Below are positions 35,675 to 46,442 of a stretch of 64,000 nucleotides of DNA, in pieces. Below the pieces are notes generated by a model, which saw nothing but the letters and a program-made list of their open reading frames with translations, was not told where the DNA came from and made no database searches. Within the stretch, counting starts at the first letter, position 1; each line of letters opens with the position of its first letter. The stretch comes from Collybiopsis luxurians FD-317 M1 (Eukaryota > Basidiomycota > Agaricomycetes > Agaricales > Omphalotaceae). Where the stretch lies: NCBI GenBank assembly GCA_000827265.1, contig KN834770.1, positions 309,042 through 373,041 of the forward strand, in the 5' to 3' direction. A program made the translations under genes and the position numbers.

Positions 35675-38600
35675 TTAACCACGCCGTCCTCCAGGATGCA
35701 TATCATTTTGCGTTGAAAGAGCACCAGTATGTGAAAAGTGCGCCGTCAGCAGGGCAACAACATCGGATTTCGTCATCATACCATCAAGCTGCCCTCTATT
35801 CGTGAATAAGATTTGTCGTAGGTTCTGCAAATGCCAGTGAGAACAGATCGTTCAAAGGTGCTGGAGACCCACCATTTTTTGGAACATCCGCACAACTAAT
35901 GCTTGAGGGACCTCCTTTCGAAGGCTTATAATGGAATTTTCAAGACAGCGTGATAGATCGAGATATTCATCCGAACTTGAGAAATGCTTTGAAGAGAAAC
36001 GACATTTCTTGTTGCTTGTCTCTGGGGAAAGATGGATATCTAACGCACGAACTCAATAAGCCATCCATGCACAATCAGCGGAATTCACGAACCGACGGCA
36101 GATGTGAGTTTATCGCGAGTAACAAAACCTATTAAGTCTCTTCCTTTAACGACAGGATATCCACGAAAATCGCGGGTTTTCGTCAAAGTTTCTGTTCGCT
36201 CATCGGTAAAGATGATAACAGCGGAAGGAAAGTACATACCTAAGTCTTTCAGAGTTAATTGCCCGTCTTCAATCTTCACAAGCGTGCCATAAGGCCTCAT
36301 TGCATCCGCAGCAGTTCGACCCTTATCGTTATAATCCACCGGAGGCAGCCACGGATAATCCCTCATAGCAATCCAAACGCTGTATATCCCGCTGTAAATC
36401 CCTATCCCGTCCTTCCCCATTGCGTCCCCTACAGCTTTCGCTGTTGTTACAGAAACCATAATTGGCAGTACATGAGATAATGCGCCCGTTAGTTCGAATA
36501 AGATGACCACGAGGGAGACTTAATAATAATAAGTTTCAGCGGAGGTTTCAAGTCCAAAGGTGGGAGCTTGACCCACCAGTCATTCGCGTTACACCGCCCA
36601 ACATAGCGGAAGCGCCAATAACAGAGTAAAAACCGGGAGAAACACATCGCACGGTGAGGTCTGGGGGACAAGCCTGAAAAATCCAAGCTTTGGGGAACGA
36701 AGTTTGTACCGCTTGTCTAGATTGCACTGAGATTTTGCATTCGTAGGGAGAGCTATTAGAGAGGACTCACGTCAACATCCCGACTGCCCGCCCAATACAG
36801 GCACCAATTGCAATAGTAGGCAAGAATATGCCAGCAGGAACCTAACTTCTCAACTATTCTGAATCATAGCAAAAGGTACCAATCGCTTACCATCATTCCG
36901 AACGTCCATGCTGTTAATACCAGCTTTATCCCAGCTGAAATGAGAAGTAGAAAAACGTTCTCCCACATAGCCGTAGGGCTATTCAGCAAAGTTAGCTTGA
37001 GTATCTACCGTGAGTATGCCTGAACCATAACGTACTTGCACAGGCCATGATAATCCCCTCTTGTGGGATCACACTCTTGGAACAAATTTGCAACCAGCTC
37101 TGACGATTGCACTCTAAAACTAAGTGAGGAACAGTTCGAATGAGGTAAAAGTGAACACACCGAGTAAATACGACAAGATAAGCAATAGCAGCTGTGATAG
37201 CGCTGGCAGCTGCGACTTCCAAAATAGGATAATCGTTGAGTGCGCTATTTCTCCGATATAACGCGATCTCAGTGTTCAGCTTGATTAGTAGAGATCCCAG
37301 GATGCCCTTAAGTGAAACAAAATCAGGTCTCTAAGCCAAAATCAGGTTCAGAACAACGCACCCCAATGACACCTAGAGTCAACCAAGGTATCTACGTCCA
37401 AAAACAGTCAACGAAGAGATGAATATGCTCCAGAAGAACTCACTAGCTCGAATGCTCTCCAGGTATCACCACCGCTGGTGACCTGCAACCGAAGTTGAGA
37501 AGATTAACTGTTAATGCCGAACTTCGCATTACCTGGAACAAAACGAGCTTTGAAGTCCCAAAAGGATCAACATATTGCAATGAGACTGCCGCGATAGCTG
37601 AAGCTAAATATGACCAAATGAGTTGAAAGTAGCCAGTAAGCTTCCCAAGGTATCCTACCTACAAAACCCCGCCACATTACGTCCGATTCGAGGGCAAAAG
37701 TATCCAATTCTGAGGGTGAAACAACTCAGTAAGAACAGCAAAGAAGGAATGTTATCTCTGCACCTTCGAGACAGAATATAACACCACCGAGGGGACTACC
37801 AAATGCGACCGACACACCGGCAGCAGCAGAAGCAGCCAGGAGCTTACGTTTCTGCGCTATACTACACAGTTATTCGAGAAGAAATCAGAACAATGTTGAG
37901 CGCACCTTCACTATATCTGAATTGTTTGAAGAAACGAGACAACATAAATGCCATACAACAGGCGACATGAACTAGAGGGCCCTAGATCGTATTGAGATTG
38001 ATAGACACTCGGAGTATATTTGCCCACCTCTTTCCCGAGAGACAACCCCGATGCGACTGCAAGTGCTAGGCCAAGTGCTTTAATGAGAAGCGTCCATGGT
38101 GTGAGGAATGCGTCGAAGACGTATCCGCCAAGGATCTAGAACAAAGTAGATATTATATTCACATAGGCATTGGAATAAAATTCCACTAACCGCTTTAATT
38201 TCAGGAACTGAAAACAACATTAATACAATATAGTAATAAGAGCAATAAAGCAACGCACTTCCAGTGTGAAACGCACTGCTCCGCGATCAGTTCTCTGCTG
38301 AATAGAAGATTCAAAAACATACTAGGGGGCATAGGTATACACTAGCAACGCGGCGCTCCCAGCAAAGACCACCTACCAATAAGAAGCTTGAGCACTCATT
38401 GCAGAACCAGCAGACTTCAAACTTACTGCCAACATTACATAAATGGATGACTGTAGTAACGATGAAAGAAAAAGAGATCTAATTTTGAAATATTCGCTCC
38501 ATGTCTGCCAGTCGGTGCAGAACTCTCCTGCTGTACAACAATAGTCAGTATTGAGCGAACCTAGAGATTACCAGCGCGTACGGTCAAGCCCGCTACAACA

Positions 38601-39046
38601 TGACACTTGATTGTAAAAGAAACCCTCTTGACAGCGACCTTCACGTAGATCTGCTAGCCTAGATACAGGATTGAAGATTGTGAAGACCGCAGGAGGGAAA
38701 ACAAATACCATTTTACCAATACATCTAGCCAAGCACCAGCAACGCCAATTCCAATTCCTGTTGCGACCACAACCAACCAGACACGCGCAGAGTCTGCCCA
38801 AATAGATAGAAGGCCACGAATACTTTTCTGTGATTTCTTGACATGCTCCCGTTCACGTTCAAGGGCCTCTTCGTGAAGCCAATCTATAGAACTACCATCC
38901 TTGTACTTCAGTTTATGGTTCTGGGAAGAAAGACCTTGTAGATTCCCATTTTCACTCAGTTCGAATGCTTCCTCATCATGGATGTCATTCGTAGATTCAT
39001 CCGTACGCCATGAGGCCCACGATTGTTGTGGGCGGTGACCAGACAT
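35675..39046 (-). CDS. CLC-family chloride channel or Cl-/H+ exchanger with CBS domains
   Basis: Membrane protein of the ClC family, probably intracellular like yeast Gef1, moving chloride in vacuole/Golgi membranes. The start ATG 39046 gives a ~100-residue hydrophilic N-terminus ending in [20 protein letters not shown], the first helix. Reading the intron-rich minus strand I find the extracellular [20 protein letters not shown], the first selectivity motif (YAPYAFHTGIPEIKA), the gating-glutamate motif (SGLSLGKE joined to GPLVHVA) and a third motif [15 protein letters not shown]. Later helices include [20 protein letters not shown]. The tail has CBS-type segments ([33 protein letters not shown]). 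It ends DMHPGGRRG at 35675. The kept gating Glu allows an exchanger, but that is inference. The usual GSGIP reads HTGIP here. Confidence 0.88.
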
Positions 39047-39118
39047 GAAGGTAAGATTGGAGACGCGCCGGATAATTAAGCGCCTGTTGGTTAGACTCAA
39101 CCTGATACCTCCAAGCCT
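39047..39118. promoter_or_regulatory. 72-bp divergent start-to-start interval, CLC/NDUFAF7
   Basis: ATG of the CLC gene (minus, 39046) and ATG of the methyltransferase gene (plus, 39119) lie 72 bp apart, so a shared bidirectional promoter is likely. No TATA box is visible. Confidence 0.5.
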
Positions 39119-40863
39119 ATGCTCTCTGCCAGAAGCAGGCTTTGTCAATGTACCTCGCTGCTCGCTAGAAATCGTCCCCGGCTACCTAGTAACGGCTCTA
39201 GCATTACATTATTTTCTACCACCAGTTCTGCCGCTTCAACTCGTCGAAAAGACCGCGCAAAAAAGGACAGACCGGAAGAACATGAAGACAAATGGAATTA
39301 TAATAAGTCCGCGCTATTCGACCCTTCGACAGCTGAAGATCCTTCCTCGTTCAAACTAGTCACTGCGAACGATTTGGAGAAACATACTCAGCCTCCATAC
39401 AGCGTAAAGATGCTAGCTCGCGATTTCATCGAAGACTCGCTGTATAACCCAAATTATGGGTACTTCTCCAAACAGGCCACGATATTCGATTGGGACGAAA
39501 AACCTCTCGACTTTTCCGCAGTCAGAAACTCGGTAGAGTTCGATGCGCTCGTGACCAAGCGATATGCAGCATATGAAGCCGAAAGGCAACTGTGGCATAC
39601 ACCCACCGAGTTGTTCAAGGTATGTCAAAGTTTCTGACTCCTCGTGATATATATCCTCATTTATTTACAGCCATGGTACGGAGAAGCTATAGCTCAATGC
39701 CTCGTATCCGAATATTTGCTCAAGTATTTCCCTTACGAAGATTTTGTCATTTATGAAATCGGTGCTGGAAACGGAACTCTGGCTTCGAATATACTGGACT
39801 TTCTATCTTCCCATTATCCGGAAGTATACGACAGGACCCGTTACACTATCATCGAGATTAGCGGTAATCTTGTACAGAAGCAGAAACAGAAACTTCATCG
39901 GAAACATCCATCTGTCAAAGTTGTACACAAGAGCGTCTTTCATTGGGATGTTCAAGAGCCCGCGCCTTGCTTTTTTCTAGCTATGGAGGTTGTCGTGAGT
40001 AGTTTGCGATCCCGTATCTTTGTTTTTTTGTAGTTTATCGCGTCTTGTAGGATAATTTTGCGCACGACCTGGTTCGTTATGATCTCGATTCACTTCAACC
40101 ATACCAGGGCTATGTGACAATCGACAGTCACGGAGAATTTGATGTCATGTACACCCAGGCGGAGGATCCTCTCATTTTATCCTTCCTTAAACTGCGCGAG
40201 CAGCTTGGACACCATATACCGGTTTCACGCCTGTTTCGATCTATCCCCTCACTCAGACAAATTTACCGAAACCTCCCCTTCGCCGCCAACATGTCCAAGG
40301 AAGAATACATTCCCACACGTCTCCTTAGTCTTCTTCGTACCCTCCGAAACCATTTCCCTCGACACCGTCTTCTCTTATCCGACTTTTCTAGCTTGTCGGA
40401 TACGATTCCAGGAATAAATTCCCCAGTTGTACAGACGCGGGTACGGAACACTATGGTGGCCACAGAAACGCTGCTTGTCCATCAGGGTTCATTCGACATC
40501 TTCTTCCCGACGAACTTCGAACAGCTGCGGGATATGTACGAGCGTATACTGTCACAGCCATCTACCGAATCCCACCACTATTTGACTTCAGATCCTTTCC
40601 CGGATCGCTCTACACCACTAGCCCCGAGCATGCAATCAGTAACCCTCGGTTCGAATTTCTTCTCGTCACACTCGCATCTGAACCGTCGAAACCCCCTTGA
40701 CGGTGTTTCGTCCGCAAGTGGACTTCCCGTTGGAGAACGAATGTCTAGTGTCTTTAAACATTCCGAATTCCTAGAGACGTACGCTGATCTCAGTCGAACT
40801 GTTCTGCGTAACGGGGAAAACCCCATGCTGGATTTCTATAAAAATGTCAAGTTTTTATTCTGA
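39119..40863 (+). CDS. NDUFAF7: NDUFAF7/MidA-family SAM methyltransferase
   Basis: Mitochondrial protein-arginine methyltransferase family; animal NDUFAF7 methylates NDUFS2 early in complex I assembly. The first ~35 residues are rich in Ser, Arg and Leu without acids (MLSARSRLCQCTSLLARNRP), a typical mitochondrial presequence. The core follows: PYSVKMLARDFIEDSLYNPN with YGYFSKQ, WYGEAIAQCLVSEYLLKYFP, the SAM-binding motif FVIYEIGAGNGTLASNIL, RYTIIEISGNLVQKQKQKL and FLAMEVVDNFAHDLVRYD. The C-terminal part contains LLLSDFSSLSDTIPGINSP and ends FYKNVKFLF at 40863. Two short introns, near 39619-39670 and 39993-40050, are needed. About 545 residues, within the range for fungal members. The fungal clade has a longer C-terminal part than bacterial MidA. 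Confidence 0.87.
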
Positions 40864-41144
40864 AAAAGCTATCCAACAGTTTACATTGGGTCCAACGGGA
40901 TGAGTGGATAACCACAAGACACAAGTTTGTCGTTTATTTCGCACCCTGTAAATCGGGAACGACTGGAAGCGACATCTTGTATCATGCAGATTTTCTGTCG
41001 AAGTCAACTTTGCCCCGAGCTGCGGTATGCCTGATAGACCCATCCAAGTACAAGTTAGATACGGTGCCTAGTAGGCCTCACCGTTGTTTCGTTTATAATG
41101 TATCTGAAGCAGTGTTATTCACAAGGGAAGCAGACTTTGGTACA

Positions 41145-42176
41145 TCAAGTACGTAGAATATACAGATAGTAATGGAAGGTTTCTCCTAGCTCTCGTAGCT
41201 CGAGCGTCGTTTGAGGAACGGTCAAATACCGTTTTCGGAAATGAGGTTGACCGAACGTAAAGCATAAAAAGAGTCCTTTTCCTTTTCGCAGAATCCTAAG
41301 GCAACAAATCAGGAAGCTCCATCCTTACTAACAACGAGAAACTGCACTTGCCGTATCACCTCACTAACCTCTTTCGTGCAATCATCAATTACTTGTTGAG
41401 GAGGATTCTACACAGAGTTCGATTTACGGGCGCAGTAGACCAATAGGAGGAAACCTTACCCATATGTCGCCTTTGACGCTCATGATAGCATCCATAGTAC
41501 TCTTGTCTATAGCTACATCGAAAGTATCGTTGTCAAATCTTATTTGCCGGACGTCCATTTCATGCCCTGAGAATATCAACGGACTGTACACCAGGTAGTT
41601 CTGAGTAGATCACTCACATTCCATGCCAGGCCGTGACTCTCGATACCTTTCCTTCATCTTGTCAATGATAACTGATGAATACTGTTGCGAGCAGGGGAAT
41701 GTTCCTCGCCATTACAATCTGAAAGCCAGTGAAAGGCTCAGCTTACATCTATGTTGACGATATTATGATATCCATCGTCGTACATCTAGAAAATGATCTT
41801 ATGTCAAAAATTTCAACTACGTAGACTGCATATGGTGATACTTCGGCGGACATCTTTGAATTTCCGCACCCCAGCATTAAAATTTTTGATGATCGATCTG
41901 GAATGAGGATCCTCAAGATATCAGCAACATCCGCATATGATCTAAGCCAGTCAAAAGATGCATCGTTGGCTTCTCTACAAGTCGCAGAGGTCAGGGTAAT
42001 CATCGCCCTTCCTATTAAAACAAAGGGTAGTCGATGCTAACTGAGAGTATCTCAAATTCCTGTGTACAATCAAGAATTGACTACAGGTTTGAGCAGATGT
42101 AAACGATCTTGAAATTTTGTGCATACCAGTAGTCCTTGCTGCTGTAATGATCATTGGATCCAGGAAGGATGTCCAT
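41145..42176 (-). CDS. Class I methyltransferase, EEF1AKMT4/METTL13-like
   Basis: Small SAM-dependent methyltransferase resembling the eEF1A lysine methyltransferase 4 group; the exact target is not shown here. The minus strand starts at ATG 42176 with DILPGSNDHYSSKDYW. Next come LRYSQEANDASFDWLRSYAD, motif I (SKILMLGCGNSKMSAE), MYDDGYHNIVNIDYSSVIID, WHEMDVRQIRFDNDTFDVAI, DKSTMDAIMSVKGDIW, EVIRILRKGKGLFLCFTFGQ and PHFRKRYL, ending LGETFHYYLYILRT at 41145. About 200 residues in eight short exons. The join between VIR and ILRKG requires a GC-AG intron (41296-41351). The intron before EANDAS is ~66 nt and passes two weaker acceptors. Confidence 0.85.
41296..41351 (-). other. GC-AG intron in the EEF1AKMT4-like gene
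   Basis: The minus-strand donor is ATACG followed by GCAAGTGCAG and the acceptor is TTGCCTTAG (56 nt). Removal joins SEVIR to ILRKGKGLFLCF, which continues in the family pattern to GQPHFRKRYL. Without it the frame stops after a non-family tail (QVQFLVVSKDGAS). Confidence 0.8.
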
Positions 42177-42437
42177 TGCGGAAAAGACGTGAAGATGAGT
42201 CCAAGCGGCCCGGTTGGTCAATTAATATCTAAAACCCAAGTTCCCACCAGACAGAGCGTGAACGTAGAACGATCTGTGCATTCGCCCAAACCACACCGCT
42301 GCTCCTGCCTCAGACTGGACTCATGCACGTAATCACACATCGAAGAATAAAATACATGGCGGCGCAGCATGATGGTTTGGATTGCATAGATTGGATACAG
42401 TGCATAGCGAATAACGACAATAACAAACGATCAAGCC

Positions 42438-42938
42438 TTATGCCTCTGTGAGCTCCCGCAGACGACGAACGGTACTGCAAAATCGTCAGGACAGTGTGAA
42501 ATCGATGTAACAGTGACGTACGATCTAACGGTAGCAGCAGCAGTTGTCGAAACCGTCCACGCTCCACCCGCAATCACTTTTTTACAGGAGTTGCAATTCC
42601 AGATACCGACGGCCCGGCGTTTTATAGTATCCTAAAAAAATACAAGAAATTGGTTCAAAGGAATACAAGATGAACAATTACGCACCTTGCCACAAAACGG
42701 GCAGGTATATCGGGCGTGCTGTGACACCTCCATCTTCTTGACCTGCTTACGCAGGGAAGCACCATAACGCTAAGGTTGCACCCATGAAATTTAGATCCTC
42801 CTCCCATATCCACATGTTTCACAAATCCTACTCACAGTACCATACTTTCCGGTAATGCCGACTTTTTTCGTTCGTTTGGTCTGAAGGGGCTGGATCAGGA
42901 AAGTGCTTGCAGGAACATTTGAATTCTGAACGCACCAT
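42438..42938 (-). CDS. RPL43: 60S ribosomal protein eL43 (L37a)
   Basis: Zinc-binding protein of the large ribosomal subunit, about 92 residues. Exons read [15 protein letters not shown], then [20 protein letters not shown] with [28 protein letters not shown], and [20 protein letters not shown] ending RLRELTEA at 42438. The four zinc cysteines (CPFC and CNSC) are present. The frame of TKRTKK begins immediately after an acceptor (CCCCTTCAG), so the initiator Met is alone in exon 1: ATG at 42938-42936 is directly followed by donor GTGCGT. Expected to be strongly expressed. Confidence 0.94.
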
Positions 42939-43507
42939 TTTTCTTGAGGCGGCGGGAGACGTTAACAGCGTTGAGGAGCAAAGCAAATATTTCTCAAGTT
43001 AAGACGTGACTGTGAGAAAACTTTACATAAACTAGCTGCAAGCCTGTATCACATGACACATTCGGGTGTGTTTGTTTGAGGTTTTTTTTTTTTCCGGTAG
43101 GTGAGCCTGACTAGTCTCTCATCTCCGATATACAGTTTAGATTGCTCTTCTCTCAGCAATCACTGGATTTAAAATTGGATGGAACCAGCGGCTAGAAGTC
43201 GGCCAGCCTCGGAAGATCGATTATAACGTAATCGGTCAAAGCTGTAAATACTAAACACTTGTGGAACACTGACGCTCAGTACTCAGTATGCAAAAAAATT
43301 GAACCTTGCATGCAAGCACCGCGCTGAATCAGTTGATGCTCTGCGATGTGCTACCTTGACAGAGGCTCACATCTGAACCTCGACTCAATGCAGCAGTCGC
43401 CAAGTCAAGCTCATAATCCTTGTTAAGAATTGACAGTCCATTATTTACTGCTATTTGATATGCATATAATTTGCATATAATTCATACCGTCAGCCCGATA
43501 TTTACGA
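42939..43507. other. Intergenic region: RPL43 promoter and SDR 3' side
   Basis: About 570 bp. It contains a T10 tract (43082-43093) and AT-rich TATTTGATATGCATATAATT with a repeated TGCATATAATT near 43455-43480, possible promoter-like composition. No gene or RNA was recognised. Confidence 0.45.
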
Positions 43508-44826
43508 TCAAGCCTCTTTAAGATGTTCAGAGCAAATGCCCGGAATTCTAGAATCGATCTTTCCAAAAAGCTCTAGCATGTCATTCTGTAATGTTGCGCA
43601 TTAGCTCTGGTTGACCGGAATTGAATATACCCTTACCCAGATCTTGTCTTCGGCATTCCTTCCCTTTTCACTTAACATCCAATCTGAGAGGCCCCGGACT
43701 CTGGAGAAAGAAGTGAATTTGCCTCTCAACTCCATCCCATTATCATTTCCACCGATGGCTGCAAATACAATTTGCCTGCTACCCTCTTCAGGAGTCCAAG
43801 CGAGCTCCGCTTCCATCTGACTGAACTGCTCAGCTCGTTCCCCTGTCTCGTGACGACGGAGTCCAGAAATAAAAAAGCCTGGATTGAGAGCAACTGGTAT
43901 AATGCATTTAGGTAGGTGATTGGCGAGTTTATTGATGAACATGATGTTTATAACTGTGATGTGTTTGACAGTGTTAGCAATTACACGGGTAGCGGGAGAG
44001 AGAGAAGAATCACGTACTCTTCGAAAGATTATAGCGATTGTCCATCATTCTTTGGACCGCGTCGTTAAACGAGTCAGAAGGGCAATCAAAATTCAACGCC
44101 AGGAATCATCTTACAGAGGGGTACAATAGCCCTTACTGGAAAGCGTTTCAAGAGTATTGGGGGCAGCGACAGCATCCTCGCTAATGTTACCCAGGAAAGC
44201 TAACCCGCTCGAAACCACGACAATCCTCGGGAGAACGGAATACTTCCTGGCGGTTCTCTGCATCAGTGGAAGTAGAAGAAAGGTGTGCAACGCGGGACCA
44301 AGAGCGTTGACTTGAAGCCTTTGAGGTCCGGAAATTCTATGAGGTACGGCGATCACTGGATATATGCCTGACTTACATTGTCTCGAAACCATCCTCGGTT
44401 AGGACATATTGACCAGCCGTAGACACGGCCGCATTCTCCACAAGAATGTCGAGACGGTCCAAGATCTTGGTAGCTTGAGTAACAGATTCTGAAATCGTTC
44501 TAAAGTTGCTAAGGTCAAGAGCCAGGGGTTCTGCCTTTTTATACCCTGTATCTGCTTCAATCTCTTCCCGTACAAGCGTAGGTAAGTAATGATTTTGCGA
44601 GAGTTTAAGATTTCATCTCACGTTCGATACTCTGTCGAGCCTTTTCCAAAGACCGACAAACGAAAATCAATCGCGCCGGATTCATCTTCGCGAAGTGCTT
44701 TGCAGCCTCAAAGCCGCTCCCGCTATTTGCTCCAGTGATCATAATAGTTTTCCCAGTCAAATCGGCCTGGACGACAGAGGGTACCTCTTTCTTCTGCTCT
44801 TCGATCATTTCATCGTAGTGGCCCAT
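43508..44826 (-). CDS. Short-chain dehydrogenase/reductase, retinol-dehydrogenase-like (copy 1)
   Basis: NAD(P)-dependent oxidoreductase with a classical Rossmann fold; the substrate is unknown. The start ATG 44826 gives GHYDEMIEEQKKE. The cofactor motif follows (KTIMITGANSGSGFEAAKHF; the usual TGxxxGIG reads TGxxxGSG), then ARLIFVCRSLEKARQSIERE. The motif usually NNAG reads ENAA (RLDILVENAAVSTAGQYVL). The active-site Ser strand is RIVVVSSGLAFLG, and the catalytic tetrad partner is YNLSK within RMMDNRYNLSKS. C-terminal segments are ALNPGFFISGLRRHETGERA and EGSRQIVFAAIGG, ending ICSEHLKEA at 43508. About six introns. A paralogue lies 1.6 kb upstream on the same strand. Confidence 0.86.
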
Positions 44827-44940
44827 AGTATTGAATTTTGAATCAATTGCAGTTAGGCTCGAGAATGCGAAAAAGTGTTGAGAGGCGTTCGATGATATTT
44901 TCGATGAGCACTTTCGTGCATCTTTAATAAACTAAAGAAA

Positions 44941-45007
44941 CCACTTCCGGAGGTTCAACGGAGGAGTTACTGAGACTGAGAGCCGGCCACGTAACGAAGA
45001 GAAACCT
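44941..45007. repeat. 67-bp direct repeat, copy 1
   Basis: Begins CCACTTCCGGAGGTTCAACG and ends GAGAAACCT. It matches 45303-45369 at about 54 of 67 positions by eye. Confidence 0.7.
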
Positions 45008-45132
45008 CGGCATACAGTAGCAGAAATATATGTATCTGTTCGCCTGAGGCTTGGCGGTCGGCGGAAGTTTGGCGGATGAGTAGGACGACTAACCGGGCTA
45101 TCCGTGTAAGACTCTAAGTCAATCGTAAGTAC

Positions 45133-45255
45133 CATTTCGATCAGTTCGGCAGTCACGGATCACAGACAATAGTTTTTTCTTTTGATTTTTCTCATTCTTT
45201 TGAACTAATTCTTGGTCGCCAATTGTGGGTACTATTTGCCGTACTGATCGAAATG
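45133..45255. repeat. 19-bp inverted repeat with 85-nt loop
   Basis: CATTTCGATCAGTTCGGCA at 45133-45151 is the reverse complement, with one mismatch, of the 19 bases at 45237-45255 (TGCCGTACTGATCGAAATG). It lies between the two copies of the 67-bp direct repeat. Confidence 0.7.
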
Positions 45256-45302
45256 CATGACAGCAATCGCTGTGATGTTTTCGAATGAGCCAACTGGAGA
45301 TA

Positions 45303-45369
45303 CCATTTCCGGCAGTTCAACGGACGAGTTACCGAAACTTGAAGCCGACCACATAATGAAAAGAAACCT
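45303..45369. repeat. 67-bp direct repeat, copy 2
   Basis: Begins CCATTTCCGGCAGTTCAACG and ends AAGAAACCT. Partner of 44941-45007. Confidence 0.7.
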
Positions 45370-46442
45370 GTTGAAACTCGAGGAGGGACCAACGCGGGAC
45401 AACGATAAACAATGCATTCGCCATCGTCCGTCAGGAGCGCCACAATCAAGAGTACTATTCTTGACTCGGAAGTGCAAGATCGTGCTTGAATCGCTTCCGC
45501 TGCACTCATTTCTGAGCTATTCGCTTCGAACTTTTACTGTATTGTCTTAGATGGTATATACGAAGATCTATTAGCTCAGAGTTTCGATGAGCTATATAGA
45601 GACAGTTTAGGATTTTAACAATCTCGCCGGTACCCTCTGGAATGGTCCTCCGAGTCATACTCCTTAAAAAATCACAAAAATTGGAGCATTCAATACTTAG
45701 CATATTAAGAATACATCGACTCGGAGAGAATCCGTTCAATCAGAATTATAAACCTTTTCTGTAGCGACATTTTGGCTCGCACTTCTGAAGAATACAATCG
45801 GGTGACTATAAGTATGCAGATTGCCGGCTCCTCTGTCGAGCTTCCGCTAACCGCCAGACCTCAGGCAAACAGACACATATAATTCTTATCCTGTACGCCG
45901 AAGTTTTGTTGAAGTTCATGCGACACACGCAAGCACCTATTTCGCACATTATATTATATACTTATTACAAGTACTGCTACATGCAGCCTACCATTCTTGA
46001 CCAAACAGGAAGTCGGGAACTTTGCTGGAACATTTTCCTGCTAGACCCACAGTGATATCGGTCTTGGGGTTAATGAACGTTCAGGGTAGCTTGAGCGATG
46101 ATGATACTGAAGGAATCCGAAAAAAAAAAGTGGCGACAATGGCAGATCTTGAGGCGTTTTTAATTTTAAGTTTGCCATTCAAATAATTTCTCTGCGCATT
46201 TATTCTGTATTTAAAAGCATTGAATACGAGACGCAATACAACGCTGCGAAGGGAGCGCATCATGATCCGAATTGAGCGACAACGCTGACTACTAGTGTTG
46301 TCATCTTGCCTTCGAGAAGCGGCCATTTGCACGCACAGTATACAGATTAAATAAAAGTCCAATGCATATACTCGAGTACAGATAACGTAAGAGCAGAGAT
46401 GAATTCCCATCGTTCCAGAGACGACTCTTACATTCTCTTAGA

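Larger units (their letters stand above)
44827..46442. other. Repeat-bearing spacer between the two SDR genes
   Basis: About 1.6 kb with no recognised gene. It contains a 67-bp direct repeat (44941-45007 and 45303-45369, roughly 80% identical by eye) and a 19-bp inverted repeat (45133-45151 and 45237-45255) between them. The rest is AT-rich with short frames only. Part of it must hold the promoter of copy 1. Confidence 0.5.

Noticed and set aside
46081..46410. Minus-strand frame of 109 codons between the SDR genes
   Set aside because: Low-quality composition, no family resemblance, in AT-rich spacer DNA next to SDR copy 2's 3' end.
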